Counted from the stretch's first letter, positions 8,939 to 18,802 are shown. The stretch: DNA of 64,000 nucleotides from DATFVA01 sp963711455 (GCA_963711455.1 CAVQEH010000013.1:1-64000), one strand, 5' to 3'. Program-made: numbers and translations. Notes: generated from the letters alone by a model not told the origin.

Positions 8939-10309
8939 TTATTCTTTCTCTAAGTAAATAATATTATACTTATTAATGATTCTGTGAATAGATCTTCTGT
9001 CAAGTCCGCATTCCTCGGCTGTTCTGGAAATATTTCCTTTATTCTCTTTTAAATGATGGGTGAGATATTCCAGTTCAAATTTTTCAATAATTTTTTCTTT
9101 GGCTTCTTTATAACCGAAATTCAACAGCACATTACCGTTGTTAATTTCTGTATTTGATGCCGGTATAGGAATGTCAGATCTTTCTATTTTATTATTTGAA
9201 CAAAGAAAAAAAGCTCTTCCTATAATATTCTGCAACTCCCGGACATTTCCATTCCAGGCATAACCAATTAGAGCCGCCTCAGCTTCTTTTGAAAAAACAG
9301 GAACCTGCCTGTCTTCTCTTTCGCAAAGTTCATTCAGAATATGCTCTGCAAGAGGGAGAATATCATCCGGTCTTTCCCTCAAAGGAGGCACATCAATTCT
9401 TATTGTGTTCAATCTGTAATAAAGATCTTCCCTGAATCTTTTTTCAGCCACTTCTTTCTCAAGGTTCTTATTTGTGGCCGCTATTATCCTCACATCAATT
9501 TCTATTTCATTTTGTCCCCCGACTCTTCTTATTTTTCTTTCTTCGAGCATTCTTAACAATTTAATCTGCAATGCAAGACTCATATCACCTATTTCATCAA
9601 AGAAGAAAGTGCCCTGGTTAGCAAATTCAAGCAAACCCGGTTTGGTTTTAACAGCTCCTGTAAAAGCTCCTCTCTCGTGCCCGAAGAGTTCACTTTCAAA
9701 AAGATGTTCGGGTAATGCACCGCAATTTACCGGGACAAAAGGGTTCCCGCTTCTTCTGCTGAGGTTATGTATTGCTCTTGCGATAAGTTCTTTCCCGGTT
9801 CCGCTTTCACCGGTAATTAACACATTCATATTACCTGAAGATATTTTCATTATATAGTTTATAATCTTTTTCATTTTATCACTTTGAAAAAGCAATCCTG
9901 ATATTTCTTCAGGTTTTAAATTTTCTTCCGATGCGGATGTATCTTTCCCATTTTGCAAAGCCCGCTCAACAGTATCAAATAATTTTAAAGAAGTAAAAGG
10001 TTTTTCAAGAAAATCGAATGCTCCGTTTTTCATAGCATCCACACTTGTCTCAATAGTTCCGTAACCGGATATCATAATCACTTTAGAACCGGGATATGTA
10101 TTAAGTGCAGTTTTAAGAATATTTAAACCTGAATATTCCTTCATTCGAAGATCGGTTATTATTAAACTAAAACTTTCTCTGGATACAGTTTCTAATGCTT
10201 TATGATAGTCATCAAGAAGCTTTATATCATAATCCTGGTTCCGTGAAAGGAGCTTATTCAGGCTGTTCAGCATTTCCTGTTCATCATCAACTATTAATAT
10301 TTTCTTCAT
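8939..10309 (-). CDS. Sigma-54-dependent response regulator (NtrC family)
   Basis: The 456-residue protein has the three NtrC-type domains. The receiver (1-120) has acidic residues DDE at 8-10, phospho-acceptor D53 and LEKPF lysine. The AAA+ domain (about 140-370) has Walker A GESGTGKE, the GAFTGA sigma-54 contact loop and FFDEIGDM. A C-terminal Fis-type helix-turn-helix (GNISRTAEECGLDRRSIHRII) completes it. It activates RNA polymerase holding sigma-54 when phosphorylated. Its start overlaps the end of the sensor kinase gene by 23 bp, so the two form one operon and a cognate pair. Likely targets include nearby cytochrome genes, but I found no convincing -24/-12 site beside them. Confidence 0.93.
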   Translation of the reverse strand: MKKILIVDDEQEMLNSLNKLLSRNQDYDIKLLDDYHKALETVSRESFSLIITDLRMKEYSGLNILKTALNTYPGSKVIMISGYGTIETSVDAMKNGAFDFLEKPFTSLKLFDTVERALQNGKDTSASEENLKPEEISGLLFQSDKMKKIINYIMKISSGNMNVLITGESGTGKELIARAIHNLSRRSGNPFVPVNCGALPEHLFESELFGHERGAFTGAVKTKPGLLEFANQGTFFFDEIGDMSLALQIKLLRMLEERKIRRVGGQNEIEIDVRIIAATNKNLEKEVAEKRFREDLYYRLNTIRIDVPPLRERPDDILPLAEHILNELCEREDRQVPVFSKEAEAALIGYAWNGNVRELQNIIGRAFFLCSNNKIERSDIPIPASNTEINNGNVLLNFGYKEAKEKIIEKFELEYLTHHLKENKGNISRTAEECGLDRRSIHRIINKYNIIYLEKE

Positions 10310-11762
10310 TTACTTCCTTTTTCCCATTAAAAATAATTTTAAATGTTGTACCTTTATCATCATTTCTTTGAAGAAATATTTCGGCATTATGATTTTTACA
10401 AATATTTTTAACTATGTAAAGTCCTAATCCCGAACCTTTCCCACCTTTTTTTGTTGTAAAGAAAGGTGAGAACACCTGGTCTTCTATTGAGTCATCAATA
10501 CCGCTGCCAGTGTCTTGAACTGTGATTACGAAACGTGAATTCTCTTTAGCAAGGGAAATCTTCAATATGCCTTCCTGTTCCATTGCATCAAGAGAATTAA
10601 TAATAAGGTTTGTTAATGCCTGCTCTATCTGTAGTGAATCACCAAATATCAAAGCTTCCGGGATAATATTTTTCGATAGCTCTATTTTCCTTTTTTTCAG
10701 GATAGGCTGAAGGGTATTAAGAGTACTTTCAATTACGTCAGCAAGATTTATTCTTTCAAAGTTTTTTTCAACTTTTTTACTATGCCTTAAAACGTTCTTT
10801 GTAATTTCAGATACCTTATCTATCTGGTTTAATATAACGTTAAAATCATCCGAGTATTTTGAAATCTCCGGGGTTTGCAGAGCTTCAAATGATAAGTAAT
10901 CAGCGCGGGACATAATAATAGCACTATGATTATTTATTTCGTGTGCTGTTTCAGATGTTAATTCTCCAAGTGTTATTAGTCTGTCAGCATGCTGCAATTG
11001 TTCAAAATGAAGTTTACTTATTTCTTCTTGTGATTCACGAAGACGATCAACCATAAGATTAAAATTTTTATTAACAATACCGAATTCATCATCTCTTTCT
11101 ATAGCAAGATGGGTGGATAATTTTCCCTTTTTAATATCCCGCATTGCATCTATCAGTTTTTTAAGAGGCTTGTTAATAAAAGATTGGAATATAAAATAAA
11201 ATCCGGTTGAAATGATGATTAGAATTGCTATACCAAGAAAAATCATATGTCTTGTACCGGTATAGAATTTTGTTTCTGCCGGGGTAAGGTTTGCGCCGAC
11301 ATCAAGATATGCGATAACTTTTCCAGCATGACAATTCATGCAAGCAGGTTTATTAAGAATGGGGGAAAAATCACGATATATATTATTCCGAAGCAGGCTG
11401 ATCTTTGCCGTTAAGAAAGAATCGGAACTAACGCTGTTACTGAAATTCTCAATCCTGCTTCCTATCTCATTCTTTGCCGAAGCATATTTTACAATTCCTT
11501 TCGGATTAATTATTCGTATATAATCAATTCCTTTTCTGTTGGTAAGACTGTCAACCACCTCCTGCAAACTCTTTTGATTACCCTGTATCATTGTATTTTC
11601 AAGTGTATAATTTAAAAGATCAAGGGTCGTCTCAAGCATAATCACAGAACGCTGATTAAAGTTTGCCCTGAACTGAGTAATTAAAAAATAAATAGGTATA
11701 ACAAGGCTCAGGATTATAAGCACAAGGGTAAAAAAGATGAATTTAGTTTTGATTGTTTTCAT
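10287..11762 (-). CDS. Membrane sensor histidine kinase with a periplasmic c-haem motif
   Basis: A 491-residue kinase. TM1 is at about 7-29 and is followed by a periplasmic domain carrying CMNCH at residues 141-145. TM2 is at about 172-192. A HAMP segment follows (FINKPLKKLIDAMRDIKKGKL), then a HisKA helix with H274 in ETAHEINN, and a HATPase domain (NLIINSLDAMEQEG, DTGSGID, GSGLGLYIVKNI). The single CXXCH implies covalent haem attachment, so the kinase probably reads redox state or a haem ligand such as oxygen or nitric oxide, then passes phosphate to the sigma-54 regulator whose gene overlaps it. A gene starting 290 bp away on the other strand begins the nine-heme cytochrome operon, which fits a redox-control role. 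Confidence 0.9.
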   Translation of the reverse strand: MKTIKTKFIFFTLVLIILSLVIPIYFLITQFRANFNQRSVIMLETTLDLLNYTLENTMIQGNQKSLQEVVDSLTNRKGIDYIRIINPKGIVKYASAKNEIGSRIENFSNSVSSDSFLTAKISLLRNNIYRDFSPILNKPACMNCHAGKVIAYLDVGANLTPAETKFYTGTRHMIFLGIAILIIISTGFYFIFQSFINKPLKKLIDAMRDIKKGKLSTHLAIERDDEFGIVNKNFNLMVDRLRESQEEISKLHFEQLQHADRLITLGELTSETAHEINNHSAIIMSRADYLSFEALQTPEISKYSDDFNVILNQIDKVSEITKNVLRHSKKVEKNFERINLADVIESTLNTLQPILKKRKIELSKNIIPEALIFGDSLQIEQALTNLIINSLDAMEQEGILKISLAKENSRFVITVQDTGSGIDDSIEDQVFSPFFTTKKGGKGSGLGLYIVKNICKNHNAEIFLQRNDDKGTTFKIIFNGKKEVNEENINS

Positions 11763-11787
11763 TAAAATATAAATTCCTCATTGTTGT

Positions 11788-11801
11788 CAGACTTCAGTCT
11801 G
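11788..11801. promoter_or_regulatory. Near-palindrome upstream of the sensor kinase, possible operator
   Basis: CAGACT-TC-AGTCTG lies 26 bp upstream of the kinase start codon, in its presumed leader or promoter. Six-base arms with a two-base centre suit a dimeric regulator. Which protein would bind is unknown. Confidence 0.3.
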
Positions 11802-11930
11802 AAAGATAAACTCCACTTATTTATTCCATCTTTGCTCAAACAGTTAATTTTTTAAACAGGCATTAAAATTTAATGTTGAAATGATAAACTGTGCCAAAAA
11901 ATTTTTGTGCTGTTTCAAGCAATTTGAAGG

Positions 11931-11942
11931 GACATATATGTC
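11931..11942. promoter_or_regulatory. Perfect 12-bp palindrome in divergent promoter region
   Basis: GACATATATGTC is a perfect palindrome in the 291-bp space between the sensor kinase (minus) and the pseudo-receiver/cytochrome operon (plus). The position suits an operator controlling either side. It does not match a sigma-54 -24/-12 site, and no binding protein can be named. Confidence 0.3.
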
Positions 11943-12053
11943 ACAGTGGGATATTTCTTTCTCATAAAGGAGAAGTTAATTCGCATATTAAATAATTAAT
12001 AATAACCCAAAAACCCACATTTCTTAATGGAATCAAACAAAAAATAGGTTTGA

Positions 12054-12494
12054 ATGGAAAAAATTCGGGACTGTAGAAATGGCATACACATTGATATGGC
12101 AGGCTTGATGAAAATTATTACAGTAAGCAATGATAATAAACTTATCGGGTTGATTGATAAATCAGAAGTTAAAGAAAATCATCAACTCGTAATCTATAAC
12201 GAAAGCAACGATTTGCTCGATGTGGTGTCATTTGTTTGTATGAACCATGCCTCGGTTCTTATTGCAGATGATGATTTCTTAAAACCTGATTCGGCCCATC
12301 TTCTTGAAAATATCAGAAAGCTTAACCCCAAACTGTCTATTTTATTTATTACTTCTGATCCGGGTATTGAGCTTGGAAAAAAAATCAGCCAGTTAGGGAT
12401 TTCTTTTTATGGTTTAAAACCATTAAGTGAAAATGAATTAGAAGACTCAATTCGTTCAATAACTAAATTAAAAACAACTATAACACAATATTAA
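12054..12494 (+). CDS. Pseudo-receiver domain protein preceding the cytochrome gene
   Basis: 146 residues with the fold pattern of a response-regulator receiver domain: a first strand MKIITVSNDNKLIGLI, a third strand VLIADDDFLKPDSAHLLENIR, then LSILFITSD and GLKPLSENELEDSI with the conserved lysine-proline. The acidic pair normally found after strand 1 is replaced (SND), so phosphorylation may be lost or altered. It has no output domain. It ends 15 bp before the nine-heme cytochrome gene, implying co-transcription. The true start may be an internal ATG at 12096 or 12108, since no good ribosome binding site precedes 12054. Confidence 0.65.
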   Translation: MEKIRDCRNGIHIDMAGLMKIITVSNDNKLIGLIDKSEVKENHQLVIYNESNDLLDVVSFVCMNHASVLIADDDFLKPDSAHLLENIRKLNPKLSILFITSDPGIELGKKISQLGISFYGLKPLSENELEDSIRSITKLKTTITQY

Positions 12495-12509
12495 TTTAAT
12501 GGGAGAAAA

Positions 12510-14504
12510 GTGATGAAAAAGACTTTGATACTGTTTATGATTATCTTCAGCACAGTATTATTATACTCACAATCTGCCAAAGTTGTGACTTATGGAGTAG
12601 ACCCGCGACAAGCTGAAGAAGATACAACAGATATGTTTAATCTTCCTTATAATGGCTTAACCAATGTTGGTGCAAATACGCAGATGTATTTGGAAGCCAA
12701 ATTAGATGGTGCTACTCTAACAAATCCAACATGGCAGGTAGTTACCAAACCTATTGGTTCCAACGCGATGTTTGGTGCAACTGAAAATTTAGACTCTGCA
12801 GACCAGGTAATTATCTTTACACCTGATTCTGTAGGTACTTATAAAATTACTTTTTCAGATGGTGCAGTAACTTCAGATACACTAGTTTTAAAAGTAGGTT
12901 TATACCTCGGTTATACATACTCATATCCCGTGCTTCCGAATCATGCTTGCCAGGATTGTCATGCTGATAAAGTTGCCGAATGGAAAGGAACCGGTCACTA
13001 TTCAATTTTTGAAAAAGGTTTAAATGGTACACTTAGTAATCATTACGGTCCAAGCTGTATAAAATGTCATACTACTGGTTATGATGTTAATGCAGCAAAT
13101 AATGGATTTGATGATTTTCCATTTGTATTTCCGGATTCCCTTTACCCGGGAGTATTTGATCAGATGGTCCAGCAATATCCCACAGCAATGCTGCGCGCAC
13201 GTATTCAATGTGAAAGCTGCCACGGACCAGGAAGTATGCATGTTGGTGCTGCTAATGTAATGTCTGTAACTCTTGATGTACAAAATTGTGCTATCTGTCA
13301 TGATGAAGGACACCATCTTTATCCTGCACAGTGGAGAGTATCAGACCATGCTATATTTGCAAAATCCGGAGGAGAAACAAGAGCCTCCTGTGCTCAATGC
13401 CATGATGGACAGGGCTTTGTAGATTATATTGAATCAGGAAAACAACCTCTTACCTCAGATTATGCCAGTGTTACTAAGATTACGTGCGCAGCCTGCCACG
13501 ATCCTCACAGTGCAGAAAATCCACATCAGTTGAGAACTATGGATGTCACGCTAACCGATGGTGAGACTATTACTGGTGCCGGAAATGGTGCAATTTGTAT
13601 GAACTGCCATAAAGCCAGAACAGATGCTGTTGACTATACAAATAATTATCTCAAAAACCTCAGTTCTCATTATGGTCCTCATCATGGTCCACAGGCTGAT
13701 ATTCTCGCTGGTAAAAATGCAATTACATTCGGGCAGAATATTTATACATCACCTCACTTAGCTGCTACAACAGATGCATGCGTAAGATGCCATATGTATC
13801 CTGCAACAACTGATTCACTTGGAAATGTAGTATTAGTTGGTTCACATTCATTCAGAATGTCTGCAGATAGTGTTGATAATGTTGCAGCCTGCGTTGATTG
13901 TCACGGTAATTTCGGTCCTAACTTCTCTGACAAGAGATGTTATATTAATGGTACCGCAGATCTTGATGGTGATGGTGTTGCTAACGGACTTCAGATAGAA
14001 ATTGAAGGATTGCTTAATCAACTGAAAGCTCTCTTACCTCAGGATGCTAATGGTAATGTTGCTATTACAGATTCATCTGTAACACTTACACAGGCACAGG
14101 CTGCTTATAACTACTTTATGATTGAAGATGACGGTAGTCTCGGTATCCATAATCCACAATATGTTTTCGGACTCCTTAAAGCTTCTATCGAAGCATTAGG
14201 AGGAACTGTTGATGTTGAATATGCTCATGATAATACACCTCAGACTTTTGTGTTATCACAGAACTACCCGAATCCGTTTAACCCGACAACTACAATTCAG
14301 TACCAGGTACCCCAGGGTTCAAACGTGAAAATAGTTGTATATGATGCACTCGGAAGACAAGTAGCTGTTCTCGTCGATGGATTCCAGAATGCCGGAACAT
14401 ATACCACTAACTTTAACGCTTCCAATTTTGCTTCCGGAGTTTATTTCTACAGGATGGAAGCCGGTAATTTCGTTAAAGTTAATAAAATGCTTTTACTCAA
14501 GTAA
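12510..14504 (+). CDS. Secreted nine-heme cytochrome c with T9SS sorting domain
   Basis: A 664-residue protein. It has a signal peptide (MMKKTLILFMIIF...LLYSQ) and an Ig-like beta domain to about residue 130. Nine CXXCH motifs follow (CQDCH, CIKCH, CESCH, CAICH, CAQCH, CAACH, CMNCH, CVRCH, CVDCH) in a cytochrome c554/multiheme-like arrangement. A DLDGDGVANG loop segment and the T9SS sorting tail (LSQNYPNPFNPTT ... KMLLLK) end it. It is a probable extracellular electron conduit or reductase; the partner is unknown. GGGAGAAAAG gives a ribosome binding site. It shares operon position with the pseudo-receiver gene, has its own terminator, and is followed by a close paralogue at 14741. Confidence 0.9.
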   Translation: MMKKTLILFMIIFSTVLLYSQSAKVVTYGVDPRQAEEDTTDMFNLPYNGLTNVGANTQMYLEAKLDGATLTNPTWQVVTKPIGSNAMFGATENLDSADQVIIFTPDSVGTYKITFSDGAVTSDTLVLKVGLYLGYTYSYPVLPNHACQDCHADKVAEWKGTGHYSIFEKGLNGTLSNHYGPSCIKCHTTGYDVNAANNGFDDFPFVFPDSLYPGVFDQMVQQYPTAMLRARIQCESCHGPGSMHVGAANVMSVTLDVQNCAICHDEGHHLYPAQWRVSDHAIFAKSGGETRASCAQCHDGQGFVDYIESGKQPLTSDYASVTKITCAACHDPHSAENPHQLRTMDVTLTDGETITGAGNGAICMNCHKARTDAVDYTNNYLKNLSSHYGPHHGPQADILAGKNAITFGQNIYTSPHLAATTDACVRCHMYPATTDSLGNVVLVGSHSFRMSADSVDNVAACVDCHGNFGPNFSDKRCYINGTADLDGDGVANGLQIEIEGLLNQLKALLPQDANGNVAITDSSVTLTQAQAAYNYFMIEDDGSLGIHNPQYVFGLLKASIEALGGTVDVEYAHDNTPQTFVLSQNYPNPFNPTTTIQYQVPQGSNVKIVVYDALGRQVAVLVDGFQNAGTYTTNFNASNFASGVYFYRMEAGNFVKVNKMLLLK

Positions 14505-14545
14505 ATTTCACATTATTGATTTATCTCTGAAAATAAGCATAGTTA

Positions 14546-14575
14546 AAGGCTGCTCAAAATTGGGCAGCCTTTTTA
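14546..14575 (+). terminator. Rho-independent terminator after the nine-heme cytochrome
   Basis: AAAGGCTGC and GGGCAGCCTTTTT form a stem around a short A/T-rich loop, followed by a T-run. It lies 42 bp after the stop codon. The same GGCTG...CAGCC design recurs after the paralogue (16764) and after nfnB (28630). Confidence 0.85.
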
Positions 14576-14740
14576 TTTCCTTCATATTAATCTTCCCTTA
14601 AAGTATTTACTATCACAACACTTTTTAAAAAATTCTTCTAAACTAATTATGATTATTTATTAAAGTCCTTGTATCATAAAAATGCATAATGCCTGCAACA
14701 AATCAACCCAATCTCAAAAAATTTTTATGGGAGAAAATAG

Positions 14741-16731
14741 ATGAAAAAGATATTGATACCGTTTTTAATTTTATTCAGTTCAGTTTTACTCTATTCACAA
14801 TCAGCAAAAATTGTGACTTATGGAATGGACCCCCGCCAGGTTGAAGAAGATACAACAGATATATTTAATCTTCCTTATAATGGCTTGACAAACGTTGGTG
14901 CGAATACCCAATTGTATCTCGAAGCAAATTTATCCGGCACTACATTCAATAACCCGGAATGGCATGTTATTGATAAACCGATTGGTGGAAATGATAGTTT
15001 TGGAGCATCCACAAATTTAACTGATTCAAACCAGGTAGTTATTTTTAAACCTGATTCAGTCGGTACTTATAAAATTAATTTTACAAATGGTTCTGTAACT
15101 TCCGATACCTTAGTTCTGAAAGTTGGTTTGTATTTAGGGTATACATATTCATATCCTGTACTGCCAAATCATGCATGTCAGGATTGTCATAGCGACAAAG
15201 TTGCTCAATGGAAACAGACAGGTCATTATTCAATTTTTGAAGAAGGATTAAACGGAGATCTGGGTAGTCATTATGGACCAAACTGCATTAAATGTCATAC
15301 AACCGGTTATGATACAAGTGCAGCCAACAATGGATTTGATGATTTTCCATTTGTATTTCCTGATACATTATTTCCGGGTCAATATGATTCTTTAGTAGCT
15401 GAATTCCCCGATGCAATGCTTCGTGGACGGATTCAGTGTGAAAGCTGCCACGGACCGGGTAGTATGCATGTTGGTGCCGCAAATGTAATGTCTGTTTCTC
15501 TGGATGTTCAGAACTGCGCCTGGTGCCATGATGAAGGTTCTAATCATGTTCTCCCTACGCAATGGAGAGTTTCAGATCATGCTTTATTCGCAAAATCCGG
15601 AGGAGAGACAAGAGCTGCCTGTGCTCAGTGTCATGATGGTCAGGGATTTGTTGATTATATTAAATCGGGAAGACAGCCTCTTACCCATAATTATAATAGT
15701 GTTACCAAGATTACTTGTGCAGCCTGTCATGATCCGCACAGCGCTCAATATCCACATCAGATTAGAGCCATTGATGCTACACTTGAAAATGGTCTCCATA
15801 TAACCAATGTTGGAACCGGTGCTCTTTGTATGAATTGCCATCATGCACGTCATGAAGCTGTAAGCTACACAAACAATTATTTAAATAACTTAGCACACTA
15901 TGGGCCGGAGATGGGACCCAAGCTGACATGTTAGCCGGAACAAACGCTATTACATTCGGACAAAATATCACGACTTCACCTCATATTGTTGTAACTCAAG
16001 ATGCATGCGTAACCTGCCATATGTTTCCGGAAGGTGCCGATTCACTGGGCAATGTAATACTTGTAGGCAGCCATACATTCAGCATGACTGATCCTAACGG
16101 TAATGATAATGTTGCAGCATGCGCTCCATGTCATGGTAATTTTGGATCTGAATTTTCTGATAAGAAATATTACGTAAATGGAAATGCTGATCTGGATGGA
16201 GATGGTGTTGCCAACGGATTACAGATTGAAATCCAGGGCTTGTTGGACACTCTTGCTAATCATCTGCCTCCACTTAATTCCTCAAACGTCACTGTTGATT
16301 CAAGCTATACATTAGCACAGGCACAAGCAGCTTATGACTATATTATGGTTAATTCAGACGGAAGCTTAGGAATTCATAATCCTGCCTTCGCTTATGGTAT
16401 ATTGAAAGCCTCTCTTAATGCAGTAGGTGTTGTACTTGCGGTTAATGATGAAAAATCAAATCTTCCACATGATTTTGCTTTATCGCAGAATTACCCGAAT
16501 CCTTTTAACCCGACAACTACAATTCAATACCAGGTGCCGGAGGGTTCAAATGTGAAAATAATTGTTTATGATGTTCTTGGTAAACAAGTAGCTGTTCTTG
16601 TTAATGGTTACCAGGATGCCGGAACATATACAACAAATTTTGATGGGACCAATCTTGCATCAGGAATTTATCTGTACAGGATGGAAGCTGGAAATTTTGT
16701 TAAGGTTAATAAGATGCTTCTTTTAAAGTAA
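14741..16731 (+). pseudogene. Frameshifted paralogue of the nine-heme cytochrome
   Basis: The first frame (14741-15934) encodes signal peptide, Ig-like domain and seven CXXCH motifs. The second frame (15928-16731) encodes the last two (CVTCH, CAPCH), the DLDGDGVANG segment and the T9SS tail. Comparison with the intact neighbour (HYGPHHGPQADILAG) shows that one missing base near 15917-15920, at the GGACCCAAG, converts GPQADMLAG into GPKLTC-stop. All nine haem sites and the rest are intact, so this is either a very recent mutation, a phase-variable homopolymer or an assembly error. Without the shift the protein would be about 663 residues and equivalent to its neighbour. It has its own leader with GGGAG and its own terminator. 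Confidence 0.88.
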
Positions 16732-16763
16732 AATTAAATTAAGATAAGCTTCTGTATGAATTG

Positions 16764-16797
16764 AAAAAAGGCTGTCTCAAATGGGCAGCCTTTTTTT
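16764..16797 (+). terminator. Rho-independent terminator after the cytochrome paralogue
   Basis: AAAAAAGGCTG and GGGCAGCC followed by seven T residues form a strong hairpin. The A-run before it also makes it usable from the other side, where the minus-strand nitroreductase gene ends at 16838. Confidence 0.88.
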
Positions 16798-16837
16798 ATT
16801 ACAAGATTACAAAACTGAAAGATTTCAGGATTTAATT

Positions 16838-17347
16838 TTACCACTTATTAAAATGAACTTTTTCCTCCTTATATCTTTCAGGTTGTTCAGGTGATTCATC
16901 ACCATAGCCGAGAACAACCATTGTAACAGGTAAAATATTTTCAGGCAGATTGAAAAAATCTTTTATTCCTTTTACAATTTCATCGAAAGGGTAAATGCCT
17001 GTCCACACTGCACCTATTCCCAAAGCGTGAGCAGCTAAAAGTAAATTTTCGGTTGCAGCAGAAATATCCTGGATTAATAGTCCCGTGTTTTCCTGTGCCT
17101 TATTATCCCCGCAAATAATTATAGCATGTGAAGCTCCGGTAATCATCTCAGCATGTGAAGCTACTTTAAGAATATCAGGGAACATTTCTTTTTTATCTAT
17201 CACAATAAATTGCCAGGGCTGTGTATCAAATGCCGAAGGAGAAAACATTGAACAGTTTAATATTTCATGGATGGTTTCATCCGGAATTTTTTTGTTTTGA
17301 TATTTCCTGATGCTTCTTCGTGTTTTTAATGCTTCTAAAGTTTCCAT
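16838..17347 (-). CDS. Nitroreductase-family FMN oxidoreductase
   Basis: A 169-residue protein with the nitroreductase fold signature: LKTRRSIRKYQNKKIPDETIHEIL at the start (FMN phosphate-binding arginines), MFSPSAFDTQPWQFIVI, and C-terminal LLAAHALGIGAVWTGIYP...VMVVLGYGDE. Such enzymes reduce nitroaromatics, quinones or flavins with NAD(P)H in the cytoplasm; the substrate cannot be read from sequence. It stands alone between the cytochrome terminator and the efflux operon. The length is normal for the short subfamily. Confidence 0.92.
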   Translation of the reverse strand: METLEALKTRRSIRKYQNKKIPDETIHEILNCSMFSPSAFDTQPWQFIVIDKKEMFPDILKVASHAEMITGASHAIIICGDNKAQENTGLLIQDISAATENLLLAAHALGIGAVWTGIYPFDEIVKGIKDFFNLPENILPVTMVVLGYGDESPEQPERYKEEKVHFNKW

Positions 17348-17482
17348 AGGTTTCCCCGTAATTGTTTAATCAATAAATTTTACATTTCAAATATAACAAT
17401 CAGAATTCATTTGATTTATAGATTTCTAAATTCATTTTAATTTTTCTCTTCAACTTTTATCTTTTTCCTTTAATCTTTTATC

Positions 17483-18802
17483 TTAATATATAACATCTCC
17501 TACAGCTTTTTTCAATTGGTAGGAACTAAGAATGCTGACGTACAAATCCTGCAGATAAAATAATTTTGCCTGGGCCAAGGATGTTTCTGCATCTAATAAA
17601 TCAAGATTGGTCCCTACTCCGCTGTTATACCGGGCTACTGATCTTTCAACTGTTTCCTTTGCAAAGTTAACCTGCGTTAATGTCGATTTTAATTTATCGA
17701 GATTGGAATTCAGATTTGACATTGCATGCTGGACATCAGATACAATGTTTCTTTTAAGAGTAATAATATTTAAATCAGCAACAGTGCTGTTAACTTTTGC
17801 TTCACTTTCTTTATTCCTCGTTAAGAATCCATTAAAAATCGGAACGTTAACTGAGACAGCAGCAACCCAGTTTCCTCTTAATACATCAAGATTGGGTTCA
17901 TAGCCATTCTTCAATCCATAACCTAAGTTTGCATTTAAGCTGGGCATATCACTTAAACTTACAAGATGCTCCTGAAGATGTGAAGTATTTAATTCATCCC
18001 GGGCAAGTTTTAATTCAGGTCTTTTTTCAAATGCAATATTTGTTAATGAATCAAGATTACCGGAATAAGCAGGCGGTGAGAAATCTCCTTTTATAGTTAA
18101 CGTAGTATCTTGTGCAACCCCGAGTAATTGATTTAACATAATCTGCTGCTGCTTAAGCTGGTTTATTAATTCTATTTTTTCGCTTTGAGCCTGTGAAATA
18201 CGAACCTGGGTGCTCAATGCATCATAATCTGTTGATGATCCGCTTTGAATCTTTTTATTTGTTACAATTAAATGTTCATTAAGGGCGGCAATCTGCGAGT
18301 CTTTAACAGTAATGCTTTGCTTCAGAAAAAGTATTGAGTAAAAAGCTTGCAATGTCTGGTAAGATAGATTTGATTTTATAAAATCAACATTGTCAGAAGC
18401 AGATTGTTTAAATGATTTTACCAGGTCTACTGAAGCATCTCTTCTGCCAAAGTCATATAACTGTTGATTTAAACCAATATTAAAATTATAGTTGTTTGCA
18501 GGAGCCAGAATTAATGATTGTCCTGCAAAATTAAAAGATGGCAGGGGACCTATTCTTGCATAGCTTGCCAAACCCGTTACGTCGGGATAATAGTAACTTT
18601 TTTGCTGCTCGATTTTATAAACTACAGCTTTAATTTTTTCCTGCTGCAGTTTGATTAATGGATAATTATTAATCGTAAGTTCTATTGCCTGCTTCAGGTT
18701 TAACGAATCTTTTTCAGCCGGTTGAGCAAATTCATACTTTGGCAGCAGTAACAATAAAATTATAAATATTATTTTAATATGATTTTTGAATTTTGTTCTC
18801 AT
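17483..18802 (-). CDS. TolC-family outer membrane efflux protein
   Basis: 439 residues with signal peptide (IKIIFIILLLLLPKYEFAQ) and two long coiled-coil repeats typical of TolC/OprM. The pattern includes LNLKQAIELTINNYPLIK near the start, FNIGLNQQLYDFGRR, and near the end ...ERSVARYNSGVGTNLDLLDAETSLAQAKLFYLQDLY. It forms the outer membrane channel of a tripartite pump. It is the last gene of the minus-strand operon TetR - EmrA-like - EmrB-like - TolC, 20 bp after the transporter. Confidence 0.93.
   Translation of the reverse strand: MRTKFKNHIKIIFIILLLLLPKYEFAQPAEKDSLNLKQAIELTINNYPLIKLQQEKIKAVVYKIEQQKSYYYPDVTGLASYARIGPLPSFNFAGQSLILAPANNYNFNIGLNQQLYDFGRRDASVDLVKSFKQSASDNVDFIKSNLSYQTLQAFYSILFLKQSITVKDSQIAALNEHLIVTNKKIQSGSSTDYDALSTQVRISQAQSEKIELINQLKQQQIMLNQLLGVAQDTTLTIKGDFSPPAYSGNLDSLTNIAFEKRPELKLARDELNTSHLQEHLVSLSDMPSLNANLGYGLKNGYEPNLDVLRGNWVAAVSVNVPIFNGFLTRNKESEAKVNSTVADLNIITLKRNIVSDVQHAMSNLNSNLDKLKSTLTQVNFAKETVERSVARYNSGVGTNLDLLDAETSLAQAKLFYLQDLYVSILSSYQLKKAVGDVIY

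Noticed and set aside
11880..11960. Possible sigma-54 promoter near TGGCAC on the minus strand
   Set aside because: The matching GC element at the -12 position is missing, so the half-match is not enough.
13020..13316. Minus-strand open frames inside the two cytochrome genes
   Set aside because: They are shadows of histidine- and cysteine-rich coding sequence with no start signals.
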